From: Datnioides undecimradiatus
Lineage: Eukaryota > Chordata > Actinopteri > Lobotiformes > Datnioididae
Reading direction: 5' to 3'
Assembly: GCA_008933995.1 (NCBI GenBank)
Contig: WARS01000032.1
Location: 4,697,133 to 4,761,132, forward strand
DNA length: 64,000 nt
The notes under the pieces were generated by a model. The model did not search any database. It was given only the letters and a program-made list of their open reading frames with translations, and had not been told where the DNA came from. This document shows, piece by piece, positions 37,174 through 49,389 of the stretch; the stretch's first letter is position 1; each line of letters begins with the position of its first letter. A program made the position numbers and the translations under genes.

Positions 37174-37545
37174 ATTGGCTGCTCTGCCATCTGCCTTCCC
37201 ACCTGCAACTCTGTCTTTATTTAGCAAGTTAGGGTGTGGTCCTCCTAATCCCCGTTTGACTGGCAGCAGGAGAAGACCTCTCGTGGCTGGAAGTCCCTCC
37301 TGGCATGGCCTTTTATTGGCTATCCCCTAACCCGCTGGAGTGCCAAATGCCAACTCATTTTTAAGTGGCAGATGTGCGTGTGTGTGCGTGTGTGTGCGGC
37401 ATAATCCCCATTTGACTGGCAGCATGAAAGGGCCATTCCTAGCTGGTGCTCCCTCAAGGGATGGTCCCCCATTGGCAGTATGCCATCTGTCTGCTCACCT
37501 GTCCTCCATTCAAATTCAACAGATGGGGGTGTGGCCCTGAGAGGC
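37174..37545. repeat. Minisatellite-like array, about 2.4 diverged units of 141-156 bp
   Basis: ATTGGC starts units at 37174, 37315 and 37471, giving periods of 141 and 156. Other shared words keep register: TGCCATCTG with CACCTG in units 1 and 3, GGGTGTGG in units 1 and 3, and AATCCCCRTTTGACTGGCAG at 37247 and 37403 in units 1 and 2. The longer second unit contains a GTGTGTGCGTGTGTGTGCG expansion near 37377-37397. Copies are well diverged, so the array is old. It has no coding role. Confidence 0.75.
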
Positions 37546-37982
37546 GCAGGGTGACTGAAAGGAGGAGTCGGTGATTCCTGACCCCAAGTGGTCCATGTGC
37601 ACTCGACCATGTCTTATACCCTGTGAATGGGCAACTACGGCTCCAGTCTCTCATGGGGCTTCACATCTTCTGCAGCTCTTTTGAATGCACAAGCTGCAAC
37701 TTTAAAGTCAGGTTTAAGAATTGTGTTTTTATATTTGTATGCACCACATCGGAAAGATGACAGATCTTGTGTTCCAATGGACAAAAGGTCTGAGAAATGA
37801 TTAAACCCCACTAAACCAGTTAGATCCAGAGTACCATTTATAAACATCTCTTTCCTTTCAGAGATAGAATGAAAGCATGTTGGTGTGATGCTCTCCCATC
37901 CCAAGCCCAAACATTTGTCTTCATCAAGCCCAGAGTGTCCAATAAGAGCTAATGTGATTGCACACATCATTATGTGGTGGTT

Positions 37983-37999
37983 GGGGGGGGGGGGGGGGG
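37983..37999. repeat. G17 homopolymer
   Basis: A run of 17 G. Its length is likely to be uncertain in the assembly. Confidence 0.85.
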
Positions 38000-39578
38000 C
38001 AGATTTCATAGCTGTGTTTACCTCGTCTGCTCAATGACGGAGCAACCGGAATGATTCAATTACACCAATCAGATTGGATAATGATTTCGATGTGGGTTGC
38101 TTCTGCCTCGAGTTTCTTATCGCTTCCTGCCATCATCTTCCTCCTCCTCCCCACTCTCTCCCTTGCTTCCTCTTTGCCTATCGACTTTTTCCACTCCACA
38201 CCGTTGTCAAGATTTTGTATTCATATTTTCTCAGAGCAGTCATACATGTATTGCAAGATATGGTCCAGCCTTAAGCTATAATGTGTTTACCAAGGTTTAA
38301 AAAACAGTATGTCACTATTTACACTGTTTTACTGACACAGGGAAATTTGCCCCTTCATTTTAAACTGCCCCCCTCCATCTGTACCCTATGTCTACATCTA
38401 GCTATCAGCAGGCTGCAGTGGTGGGTGTAGTGTAGGTGCAGTCTTATTTTCTGGCTGTCATATTCACTCTGGGTTATGGGAAGGTGACAGGCCTAAGTAA
38501 TTACTGATCCTCCAGAGCAGATACCTTCAGCAAACCCCAAACTACACTGCAGCAGACCGCCTGACTGGCTCTCTTGAGCCTGGAGAGAGAAGGACTGAGA
38601 TACAGAATCTGGAGTGCAGGTCCAGTGGTCAGAACCATGCATTTATGCAAAAGATGGCTTTATGTATGCATATGCATATATTCATAATGGACGTCCATGC
38701 TTGCAATGTGCATAAGGGTGAAAATAAAAATTGTGAGTGGATCCAATAAAGTATTCAAACTGAAAAACTGAGCGTCAGAGAGAGAACAAATACTCATACT
38801 GGATGTTACAACAGTGATTGCACAAAGGATTTCATAGTGTCCCCTTTTAATGAAAAAATGAAATGCTTTCTGTGGGTGGAACTGGCCTGCCATCATGTTT
38901 AAAAAGCAACGTACTGTAGACAACAAAACAAGAGGATGTAATGTTCAAACTTCTTGCAGTAATTAAACTGCCTCATAAAGCACATCTGAAGAGACAAATA
39001 TACAATGCTTTTCTATTACTGCTCAGACGTAGCTATTGCTCTTTGTAATTTGCAAGAAATGATTGCCTTTAATTACCTTATTGTGTGTTTGTGTGAGAGG
39101 CGTTGTATAGATCATTGTGTATGTGTGTGCTGCAGTCTTGTGTAGCTATTTAACATTCAGACTGACCAAAGCTTCTGCATTGCCTGTTCCCTTTAAAATG
39201 GGCATTTTGAAAATCGTTTTTAAGAGAGTTTTTCTGCTTAACTGTTCTGTTCCCTCTCTTTGATTTTGCTGCTCTGCTATCTACTCTTTTCATCTGACCT
39301 CTCTCAATGTTGTTTGTCAAACATACACTACATTTCTCTGGTTTACAACAACCACAATATACAGCCTAAACTGATTTTCTCCAAATTGGGTCCACTTTTC
39401 CCATTCTGTTTCCTTAATATAGACTACTTGAAAAGGCTGTTTCTTGTCACTGTCAAATAGCTACCACTGGATCTTGTTGTACCAGAGTTTTCATAACTGT
39501 GTGGTTGAACATTTTCTCAATGACATCTTCTCTGTAAGTCATCTCTAACCTGCTCCCTGTGTCTGTTGCTCCTTTCAG

Positions 39579-39741
39579 GACCACGCAGAGATTAACTCTA
39601 CCATCGTGAGGAGCCAAACCAACACTGCACGCGTTGAGGGCCTCAGGCCGGGTACAGTCTACGTGGTACAGGTGCGGGCACGGACTGTGGCTGGCTTTGG
39701 CAAATACAGCAGCAAGATGTGCTTCCAAACCCTCACAGATG
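39579..39741 (+). CDS. ephb1: ephb1 exon 7: second fibronectin III domain, C-terminal part
   Basis: This 163 nt exon (phase 0 to 1) encodes DHAEINSTIVRSQTNTARVE through KMCFQTLTD, about residues 477-530. It completes the second fibronectin III module: GLRPGTVYVVQVRARTVAGF contains the conserved Leu-Pro-Gly turn and Tyr strand just before the membrane. An NST sequon begins at 39594. The acceptor is TTTCAG ending at 39578 and the donor is GTAAGG at 39742. Downstream of the donor the frame stays open into CT- and CA-rich intron, where apparent peptide is an artefact. Membrane-proximal fibronectin domains of Eph receptors interact with lipids and with neighbouring receptors in signalling arrays (family knowledge). 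Confidence 0.96.
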
Positions 39742-42143
39742 GTAAGGATTGCCGAGCCAGGAGAAACAGCTCTCTCTGTCTCTCTCTTTCCTTCTCTGTC
39801 TCGCTTTGTGTCTCTGTCTCTCTCACATGCGCGCGCACACACACACACGCCCTAACTCTTTCGAACACTCTTGTAGCTCTTTGTATTTGTTGTTGCATTA
39901 TTATTCGTAGGTGAGATAGAGGGGAACCGCAATGTTTGATTGCACTTCTATTTCTACAGCTAAATTAATTTCCTTCATGGTCAGGTTCGTGCGTGTGTGC
40001 TTTGAATATGTAGAACGCTCAGTGTCTTTTGTTTGTGCAACTAACTGTGCTTGATCCAAAATGCTTAGCTAATTGGTTTTTCACCCGGCCCTTCTGTTGC
40101 TGGAGAGCCATCCCAGAATGCATAGCTGTGATTAGTAGTTGATGAGATTAATTTTTTTGCCATGGGGGGGCTGGATTGTTGGAGAGGGAAGGGGCTGAAG
40201 AGGAGCTGCAACACCTGCTACTCTGGCAAGGTTGTGGAACTATGTTTATTAGTGTAAGTGTAAGGAGGTGTGTGTGCAGGGCTGGTGGCGGCAGCGGCGT
40301 TGCGTATCATTTCTTCATGTAGTACTTTTTCATAGACTTGCCAGGCAGTAAAATTGGTGCTAAAATTAACACAGCATGATGCAGTCTGGATGGATTAAAC
40401 ATTTGACTGGATATGTGTACATTCACAAGATTTGCCAGCGTGCTGCTACTGTACTACAACTAGACTGCACATGTGGCCATAGTTCATGATGTATCAAAGA
40501 CAGGAGTGACATTTCCACATTGTAATGTGTTAATGAGTATGATAACGATGAATGAGATGGAGATGATCTTGAGGGAGGGGAAGATGGGAAGGATAATAAT
40601 GATGATGAAGGCGATCATTGTGGCTATTTACCTGTGCATAGCAGATGTAGTGGCACTGTCATGGCCCCCTCGCTCTCCCTCACGGGCGCAAAACAATCTC
40701 TCCCTCAAACACGCACGTAGGCGCACGCGCTTCACGCTCGCTCACACAAATGCTGTTTACGCTTCATTGGTTGGCTCCCTGCCACAGCACGACATTCGTC
40801 AAGGCAATTAGCAGTAGACACTAGAGAACTGCTGACAATCACACCCACGACTCCACCTCCTGCCCCTCTACCAGTCTCCGCTCCCCCATCAAGCCGCTCC
40901 ACTGTCTCCTGAAGACACCACCTTGCCACCCAACCGCTGTTCTCCATTTCTTTTCTCCAAAAAAACCCCCATATAATCCCTTTTGTCTTCCTGTCAGCAC
41001 ATTTTCATACACCTCCACAAGGTGTCCTTTCACCACTTCTACACACAAACACACATACTCACAAGCGGTGATGAAAATGAGGTGATTGGTCCAGGTAACT
41101 GATGTCACAGTTCTCCAGTTCTCTAATCGGCCTAGGCCCTGACAACTAACTGATTGTAATAGGAGCCTATTTACCACTGGAACAGTGTGATTTCTGGCTG
41201 TCAGGGAAAATCACATTCTCATATGGGTGAAGGGGAGATTTATCTGGACCTCTCACGCCTAATATGCATCAGAGGAGAACAGGAAGACTGCCTGGAAGCT
41301 TGTGTAGCTGGAACATCATTCACACTGTTTGTTTGAAACCTACTTGATAAATGTGCAAGTTAAAAGAGTGAGCAATTCCTGTCACATTGAGTTTCCTCAT
41401 ATATCCAAGCTCTCGCACTGCTCTGAAGATGCATTAGTTCTCCCTTTATCACTTTAATCCAATAGGCCCATTCTACACGGGGGATTGGATTTAGAAGCTG
41501 CTGATTTGCCTGCAGCATGCTAAATCGTGCATTGCTTTAACTACAGTGTTTGCTGGTGCCAAAGTCGCGGGAAGACAGGCACACAAAAAGATAACTGAAG
41601 ATTCTGCTGTGTAGCGTTTTTTTCGGCAGGCATTTAAGCCGTCCTCTGGGCAACCGGCAGCCTGCCCCAGCTATGTACATAAAACACGCTTGGACCGTAT
41701 GTGTGATTGGCAGTAGATGGCCTCCTTTTCAGCACCTGAGAAACAACATTCCAAGGTGCACTTTCTTGTCCGCTCGTTTCTGACAGGTGCAACAGAAAAA
41801 GCGGAGAGACCCCCTCGCTCTCTCTCTCCATCAGTTTCATGCTTCTCTCTTACACTCTGTCTCTCTGTCTCTCTCCTGCTTTATCAAACCCAACCTGTCA
41901 GTCAGTCTTGCTAAAGCTTGCCGGATTTCAGTCAGCACCACTCAACAGAGAGGGAGAGAGAGAGATCTATATGTTTTCTTTATCCATCCGCACACTCAGT
42001 CCACTCTTCCTCTCCCTCTCTCCCTTTACCTCCTGAATGCACACTCATGTGGACGCATCCAAATAAATACAGTGATGCTTCTTGAGCTCCACCTAAGCCA
42101 GTCATAATATTTGTCTGTCTTTCTTTCTCTTTGCGTGAAACAG
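39742..42143 (+). other. ephb1: Intron 7
   Basis: This 2.4 kb intron is rich in CT and CA tracts near the donor (39770-39850). Several pyrimidine-rich stretches occur toward the acceptor (41810-42040), ending in GAAACAG. I see nothing else. Confidence 0.9.
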
Positions 42144-42252
42144 ATGACTTCAAGTCTGAGCTGAGGGAGCAGCTTCCTCTGATTGCGGGGTCAGCAGCAG
42201 CAGGAGTGGTCTTTATTGTGTCGCTGGTTGCTATCTCCATCGTGTGCAGCAG
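42144..42252 (+). CDS. ephb1: ephb1 exon 8: transmembrane segment
   Basis: This 109 nt exon (phase 1 to 2) encodes DDFKSELREQLPLIAGSAAA through ISIVCSR, about residues 530-567. A single hydrophobic helix of roughly 24 residues (about 42180-42248) contains a small-residue AGSAAAG stretch suited to helix packing, and ends at the Cys-Ser-Arg stop-transfer boundary. The acidic DDDFKSELREQ linker leads in from the last fibronectin domain. The acceptor is AAACAG ending at 42143 and the donor is GTAACC at 42253. The sequence is nearly identical to what I recall for mammalian EPHB1, with Ile for Val in the helix. Confidence 0.96.
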
Positions 42253-43255
42253 GTAACCACGTTTGCTTTTTCTTTTATTCTAAAATGTTCATTATTGATA
42301 AATGAACTCAAAGTACCTTCTTCACTGGCTCATTTCAACTTTTTCTCCTCAACAGGAAAATGGAAACACATTTAGCCTAATTTTGTAATCAACATATAGC
42401 TTCCCAGGTTACTATAGATAAACATTGCCGGATATAATAACCATGCTATCCAATACAGGAGCCTAACATTTGCTAATAGCAGACATTGCAGGAAGAAGGA
42501 TTACTGTCACACTGTGATCAATTGCACAGTTTTTAAATCAGAATATGATCACATATGCCTACTTTGCTTATAACACATTATGTCAAAGAACAATTAAACA
42601 GAGAGATGTTTGGAAAAATGATATTGAGATTATTTGACAGAGAAACTCGATTGTTACAGTATGATTCTGAAGTCTACTGTATTGGACACATTCACTGCGT
42701 GAGCTCTTTATTTGTACAGAAAAGAGAATTGAGTGATAGCAAACAATCTGATGGAAGGGAAAGCTAAGCTGACATATTTGAAATTGAATATTCAATTCCC
42801 CAGAGACCCTAAGAACTCTTACTTTGCCCTATTAACTTACTTAAGTCAAGCCAATTTAATTTTGCAGCAGTTTGTCACATTGTCACATTCCTATCTTGCT
42901 CGGCTTTAGATATATGAAAGTCGAATTTTCTGCAGTGCTGTGTGCAACTTTGAGCAAGTAAAGTGTTCATCAAACGGGCCGGGCTCTTTTGATGCTGAGG
43001 CAGAGGAGACAGATGAAAAGCAGAGAGATCCTATCAAGGTCTAATTAAAAATCAGCTCATTTTCATAAACTTCATTTGCCACTGCTAACCCCCTGCAACT
43101 GATTCAATTTCAGCCACGTCATTTTCAGGCCATACAGAGAAACGTGAACAGTAATAGGGCCTCGTTTACACTTCCCTTCATTCTGTCATCTCTCTCTCTC
43201 TCTCTCTCTCTTGCTTGCTGTCTCGCTCTCCTCTCAATATTCATTGCCCCCCCAG
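42253..43255 (+). other. ephb1: Intron 8
   Basis: This 1.0 kb intron is the shortest in the window. A (TC)12 run at about 43188-43211 lies 44 nt before the acceptor, followed by further CT-rich sequence and C7AG. There are no other features. Confidence 0.92.
43188..43211. repeat. TC microsatellite within the polypyrimidine region of exon 9
   Basis: About 12 TC units merge with the CT-rich acceptor region of the small exon 9. Such tracts can bind polypyrimidine-tract proteins, so it may influence recognition of this 65 nt exon. That effect is inference. Confidence 0.8.
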
Positions 43256-43320
43256 GAAAAGGGCATACACCAAGGAGGCGGTATACAGTGACAAGCTGCA
43301 GCATTACAGCACAGGAAGAG
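43256..43320 (+). CDS. ephb1: ephb1 exon 9: juxtamembrane basic segment
   Basis: This 65 nt exon (phase 2 to 1) encodes KRAYTKEAVYSDKLQHYSTG then RG, about residues 567-588. It follows the membrane helix directly: the basic Arg-Lys-Arg cluster anchors the cytoplasmic side and is followed by the conserved AVYSDKLQHYSTGRG stretch of EPHB receptors. The first codon (Arg) uses AG from exon 8, and the last Gly codon is completed by exon 10. The acceptor is CCCCCCCAG ending at 43255 and the donor is GTGAGT at 43321. The exon alone is not a multiple of three; together with exon 8 it makes 174 nt. Confidence 0.95.
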
Positions 43321-46300
43321 GTGAGTCCACGCTAATACTTACAGCTACTTCAAGCCAGCAGGTATCACGCATCTTGGGGTTTTTTTCTGTCAATTTGCTG
43401 GATATCTCTTAAACTGCTTAGCAGACTTGGATGACCAAATGGCTGTCAATAAAGCACTTTATTACTTTGGCTCATAAGTCCTGAACTGTGACATGTTTCA
43501 TGGTTCAAGATGAATGTATCAGTACAGCCCCAGCAAACTGTTTTGTTACTACTCCTATGAGATTGTCAGGACAGAGGCTGTCTTTATAGACTGTAGTCTC
43601 ATTAGGCAAATTGTAATTTGAGTTGTAGAAATAAAATTGCTTTCTACTTCTGTGTCACCCAATCTTTAGTTTAAAACTGTTCAACTGTTGTTGTTAAGTA
43701 TACCTTTGTGCTGCCACAGCACAGATATATCTTTCTTGACTATTCTCATATATTTTATTGATATTTACTACAACCCATTTTTGCTCTGTGCAATCCTTTA
43801 CTGCCATCATATCATATATGATGTAGGACATATACATAAAGCATGTAGTCTTACATAATGGATTAATCGAAAAGAAGTATGGTAAGAGAGAAACAACCTC
43901 AGGTAGCTGGCATTTGTGGATGAAAATGTCATTTTCCTTTCTTTAACACAATGACACTGACTGACAGTCATCTCTAAGGGCTCTAGGATGAATGTAATTG
44001 AGTCATGTTATGAGCCCCCACTTGGCTCTGAATGATGAGGGGAAGGAGCCTAGAGGGACACACATACTATACCCTCCCAAACACACGCTCATAGACACAC
44101 ACCCACACCTACACACAAAAGGGTGTGTATGAGATCTGTAGCTCAAATGAAAGCCCTATGTACTGCCGACCTAGCAGTCTGAAAAGGGGCTCACTCGAGG
44201 GGATAGAGTTTTGTTGAGCCTGACACAGCAAAGCGTTTCAACACGGTTACTTTGTGTCACAGCCGTAGCAGTGGCAGCCGGGGGCTCATTAAAACTGCTG
44301 TGGGCAGAAGAGTCAGTTTTGTCACAGGCTATCTCTGGGAAAACCAAATGCAATTAACGCAAGTGGTGAAAATAAACAAAAGATCAGAGACGCTTGCAGC
44401 CCTAATCATCAAATAAGCAATTTGAAGTGGAGAGGAAATAAAATGCTGATAAGGGATCCTATTCATAGGTTTATTCCTTCAACCTTCAAACCGCCAGCAC
44501 TCATGAAGTAATCCCCCACCCTACAGTTCATTGTTGTCTCCTATTCTGTCAAGATTTGACTGACAGTTTTGTAATTACAGTATTCAACGCAACAATTAAA
44601 TAGCGCCACTCAGCCAATTGTTTTGGGTGAATCTCCAAAAATGTTTTGCCGGCATTCACCCAGCTGCCTACTGTTCCAGCTGTTGCCACACACATCAGGT
44701 GATGTCTCCTCATTCCCAGCCCGCCTAATGTGGCAGGCGTCAAGAGGGATGCTGCTCATACTGTAAATTCAGGAGTACAGCTGAATGGCCATGGTTATGA
44801 AAATTAGACCACTAACATTGTACCAGAACTTGGGTGGTACATTGTGAGATGGAGGTTTAAACACAAACACACACACATCCCAAAGACTTATCAAGCGCTG
44901 TTTGTTTGGTTTGGAGGGCAATTTTTGTTTTATTTTAAATGGTTTAGGTTGGTACTATACAGACTAAACTGCATCTGAGCATTTGTCAGTTTTTTTTCAA
45001 AGCATCTAATCCCTTTTACTCTTTTCTGCACATCACCAACCTGCCAACATCAGTTTTAGGGCAAACAGACATTTCTAAGTGCTGAATGTTTACTATATGT
45101 CTTTCTGCATATGACTACCAACACGTCTTAAAATCACTAATGTTTCATCCCCGTTTGTCACTTTGTTGCTTCATCTGTTGTTTCTGCTCCAGCACCTGCT
45201 GCTCACACTGAATGAGAATAGGATTCAAAAGCCCAGTTAACAGATCTAGCCATTGTTGGATGCCAAATATGTTTAGATTTCTCTTTTTTTTTTCTTTTTT
45301 TTGCATGCTACATGCATATGAATTCAGTGCATTAGCAAAGAATTGGAAAATTGGTAGATTGTAGAAGGCACCACATGCCTGACATCTATACAAATGTGAC
45401 TGTTAATCTCATACAATTTTTAGATCCCCTTGGTGATTTCCATACTAATAAGCTGCAGTGTGTCTCTGACAAATGATTTTTCTGACATCAAACAATGGAT
45501 AATTAGTCTGTGTTTAGGAAGTAAACTCAACTCATTATATTCACAGAATGGATTAGTGTGCATCTAGGACTGACATGAAATGGGAATGTATTCACTTTAG
45601 GACTTGTATTCTGCAGTTGCTGATGCTAATTTCTCAAAGAGGATAATCACATAAAACATATAATTATACTGAAATTGCTAAATTACCAATATTGTCAAGC
45701 AAAGGAACTGGAAGACATTATGTGTCTTGGGTGTTGAACTAACACATGAAAGAATTCCTTTATTTAAAAAGATGAGCATTTGTGATGCCACTGTTTTCCT
45801 TACAGACATAGCTATTTGTCTTAAAGCAGTATGTAAATTATTTGGAAGTAGGACCAGTAATTTGATTGCCCCCATAGCTAGTAATAGATTAATGTAAGCA
45901 TTACTGCAGTACAGTTGATTTGTGGATACATTAGGGCCATTCAGTAAACAAGCGGAGCAGACTAATAGCAAGCTAAATGCTGGACATTGGTGAAAATAAC
46001 ATGGTTAAGTGCAGTGCGCTAAACTGCAATTCATAATACCAGTCAACTAAATACTATTTGAGCAATTGTGTCATGACCTATGGATTTGTTTTACATTTAT
46101 AATGCACATGCAATTAAAGAATGAGCTTATCCATATTTTCCCAAATATGTTTTATATGTGACCGCCCTAATTGAAAAGGGTGTCAAATTATTGTATGCGT
46201 TGTATGCCTGTGAGTCACTGCAGCAGCCGTGCATTCTCTACCAACAGTCTTGTTGTTTTTTATGCTGGGTAAAAATAGAGCTGACGTTTGGATACATTTG

Positions 46301-47792
46301 CTTCATACACTCAGATGAAGGACCTATGAAATATTAAAGCAGGAATCTATTTTTTATCCGATGGCCATAAAAAGATGAGTCCAGTTAACCAGGGCTGTAC
46401 CAGAGGGAGGGAGGGAGATAAACTGTTTGCGTTTTAAATTATACATGAAAGTGGGCTCTGGACTGTGAATTAGAAAGTAATGGGTGTACATGGACGTGCA
46501 TGCATGTGTGCCTTAGCTGTACAGTCTATGTGTTCCCGTATATTTATTGTTGTATATACTCCCCGCTGAGATTTTGAGTCCCACCCAGTGGTGCTGCTGA
46601 GTGAGCAGCTTGGCGACACTTGTAAACAGAATGACTTTATGGAACGCAAAGCTGTAAACCCTCTGATGGATTAACTTGAATACAATCTGTATGGAATCTC
46701 TAATGAGCAATTACATTCACACAGACAGGGTTCAAGGCAATTAGTGCGGTAACTAGAATCAGCTTCTAGTCAAGAGCGAGGTGAGACACCTTGATCCCTC
46801 CAAGACCAGACCTTATCTTCCTCCTGTCTCTTGAGACCCCTCCCTCTCTCTATGTGGCTTATGCAAATGAGCAGGCACAAATTGACTTGATGGAGATGGG
46901 CTTATTCCAATCATGGCTGCCAAGGTTTTGACTAAACAGCTCTGAGGAAAGGGCAGCCCTTGGGTGTCAATGCAGAAGTGATGATTTGACGCCTGCTTGC
47001 TCGCCACAGTGTCCGTCTTGTGGCAGCATGTATTGAATTTGTTTACAAGTGTTTTTAGGCATTCCTCCCCAGCCGGCCTGTCGACACAGAAAATCTGTCC
47101 TCCCGTTTGCAGACATCTCCAGTCTGTGAACTGAGCTCACCTATTGCAGAACAGCATAAATAGCTAGTTGATAGTGCAGTGGTTTTATCTCTTTATGAGC
47201 TCCTATAGGGAAAGGCTGCGGGGAAATTGGTTCTACCACTATCAAAGAGCAGAGTCTGCTGGGGTAAGGGATAAAAGGGTAAAAAAAAAACCTGTACTCT
47301 TTCTATATACCACCATCCCTCCCTCTATCCCTTCATCTTTCTCTGTCTCTTTTTCTGGTCTGTTTCCCCCTTGCAACTACTGAATTATCAAATCCCCATT
47401 TTGTTGTCTGCCCTACCCATAACTGAAGCTGTTCCTGTAATCATTCATATATACTTTTCAGTGTGAGCAATATGTGCTAATATTCATTTACATACAGTAG
47501 TGCACTTGCCCGTCTCTAAGGAGGGCTGTAGAGCAAATGGAGTTATCGTCATTTACCACTCTTAAGAGCTTGTAGTGATTGTAAGTAACGCTGTGTCACA
47601 CTGTGATTTAGGCTACAACTGGAAGGGCAATTGCATTCATCAGTCACAGTAGACATTAGCCAAGGAAAAAAAAAAGAGACCAGTTTCTTCTTCTGGAAAG
47701 CTCATTTAGCACTCTGGTTGTTCTAGAACTCTCTTTGCGAGCCGACATGTCTAACTGCCCCTCCCCACTGGGCTGCCCGACCCACTTCTCAG
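43321..47792 (+). other. ephb1: Intron 9
   Basis: This 4.5 kb intron is AT-rich. It has a short CA-rich patch near 44097-44117, a G-rich AGGGAGGGAGGG segment at about 46404-46415, and an octamer ATGCAAAT at 46861-46868. The open frame starting at an ATG at 47735 runs into exon 10 but has no acceptor or family match before 47793. I saw no gene. Confidence 0.9.
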
Positions 47793-47915
47793 GCTCCCCG
47801 GGGATGAAGATCTACATAGATCCCTTTACCTATGAAGACCCCAACGAAGCTGTGCGAGAGTTTGCCAAGGAGATTGACGTCTCCACTGTCAAGATCGAAG
47901 AGGTCATTGGTGCAG
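47793..47915 (+). CDS. ephb1: ephb1 exon 10: juxtamembrane regulatory tyrosines and kinase start
   Basis: This 123 nt exon (phase 1 to 1) encodes [20 protein letters not shown] through KIEEVIGAG, about residues 588-629. The two juxtamembrane tyrosines (codons at 47813 and 47831, in [12 protein letters not shown]) hold the kinase inactive until phosphorylated and then dock SH2 proteins. The exon ends inside the glycine-rich ATP loop (VIGAG), which the next exon completes. The acceptor is TTCTCAG ending at 47792 and the donor is GTATGG at 47916. The upstream ATG at 47735 is not a start: the reading frame before 47793 is intron and does not match the family. Confidence 0.96.
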
Positions 47916-49141
47916 GTATGGAGAAAGAGTGCAATGGAACAGTCTGTGTGATGTCTGTATGATTTATGCAAGCATGTGTATGCAAGGTGAACACAGATGG
48001 ATATATTTTCTTAGTCTTTATGGTATTTCTATAGATTTATGTCTATGAACGTGTGTATGTGTGCTTGTGTGCAAACAAGTTTAGCTTGAATGTGTTCAAG
48101 GTCATAAACTCCAGCCCTTTTGGCAGCTACATCAGATGGGAACATGTCAAGGGCCCATGTCAAGTGCACTAGCAGCATATAGGCCAGCTACCCTGGGAGT
48201 TAATGGCATTAGAAATAACTCAAGCCTTGAGGCCTGTTCCCTGTGCTTCTCTGTTTTTGGATCCTATTAGTGTTGCTCTTTAACATGTTCTACCTTGCAT
48301 CATCTCTTTTCATCTACATGTAAAATAGTAGGTAGAGGCATTTAAATGTTTTGCAGTTATCTTTTGTGTATTGTTAAAACTGATAAACAGGTAATTAGGG
48401 GCTAATTGCTTGAAGTAAATTATGAGCAACTGGATGCTAAAATAGCTTCGGCTTAGTAGGCTCATACCTCTCCAACGCACTTTTCCTCAGGACAGGACAC
48501 ACCTTTTTTCACAGCATAGAGGGCATGCTGATACCATATGTGTTGGTTCATACAGAGGCTAAAATACCCCTGGTAATGAGACTGGGCCTGGAATAGCTCC
48601 TGTGGACTGGTCTACTCAGCAAGCTAGGTGTGAGGAAGCGACAGAGATAGGATAGGGGTAAGAATGCAGGGGGACCAACTAATTAAAGATTTCCGTTTTT
48701 GTTGATTTCACTGTGTGGTGTCTCTCCAGGACACCAAGGTGGTGATAATTAATCAAACAGGTTCCAGATATTTACCAGATAGTGCTTGGCTGTTATTCTT
48801 TGATTGGGGAATATGAAGACACTTGGCAGGCTTTTACGATAGATGACTACTGTGAGTCAGAGGAGCCACACTGTTAAGAATATCATAAAGGAGCAACACT
48901 AGCAGAATATTGGACAACACTCAGCATGCTTGATATAGACTAAATCAAGATCTATAATAGCACATTAGGAGATATTTTCTGCCAAGGGACATGAGATGCC
49001 AATAAGCTCGGTAAATGAATAGATTTAGTTCTTATCAACTCATCTAATCTTTTGTCTGATTCTTTTTTTAATCACACAAAACTAGATCAGTATTGTTTTT
49101 TGACAACAACCACCAAGCACCTTTCTCTGTTTCCACTCAAG
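47916..49141 (+). other. ephb1: Intron 10
   Basis: This 1.2 kb intron is AT-rich with no repeat or gene recognised. It ends in ACTCAAG. Confidence 0.92.
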
Positions 49142-49389
49142 GTGAATTTGGGGAGGTGTACAAAGGCCGTTTAAAGCTGCCAGGTAAGAGGGAGATCTAT
49201 GTAGCGATCAAGACTCTGAAGGCAGGCTACGTGGAGAAGCAGAGGCGAGACTTCCTGTCTGAAGCGTCGATCATGGGCCAGTTTGACCACCCAAACATTA
49301 TCCGCCTGGAGGGTGTAGTCACAAAGAGCCGTCCAGTCATGATTGTGACCGAGTTCATGGAGAATGGTGCCCTTGACTCATTCCTCAGG
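49142..49389 (+). CDS. ephb1: ephb1 exon 11: kinase N-lobe
   Basis: This 248 nt exon (phase 1 to 0) encodes [20 protein letters not shown] through NGALDSFLR, about residues 630-712. It carries the rest of the glycine loop (GAG-EFGEV), the ATP-anchoring Lys of VAIK (codon 49210), the alpha-C Glu of SEAS (49261) that pairs with it, and the Thr gatekeeper before the hinge (VTEF, codon 49348). All catalytic residues are intact. [20 protein letters not shown] is the clearest discriminator for EPHB1 in the window. The acceptor is CTCAAG ending at 49141 and the donor is GTGAGT at 49390. Confidence 0.97.

Larger units (their letters stand above)
31605..39578 (+). other. ephb1: Intron 6
   Basis: This 8.0 kb intron contains a C19A7 tract (31745-31770), a G9 run near 31959, two AT-rich stretches with homeodomain/POU-like words (32590-32740 and 36060-36190), a CA microsatellite (36434-36472) directly followed by a probable interspersed repeat (36485-36940), a minisatellite-like array (37174-37545) and a G17 run (37983-37999). 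No coding sequence was recognised. Confidence 0.9.

Noticed and set aside
47735-47792. ATG-initiated frame leading into exon 10
   Set aside because: The residues before 47793 match no Eph sequence, there is a good TTCTCAG acceptor at 47786-47792, and the phase fits exon 9. The ATG is intronic.
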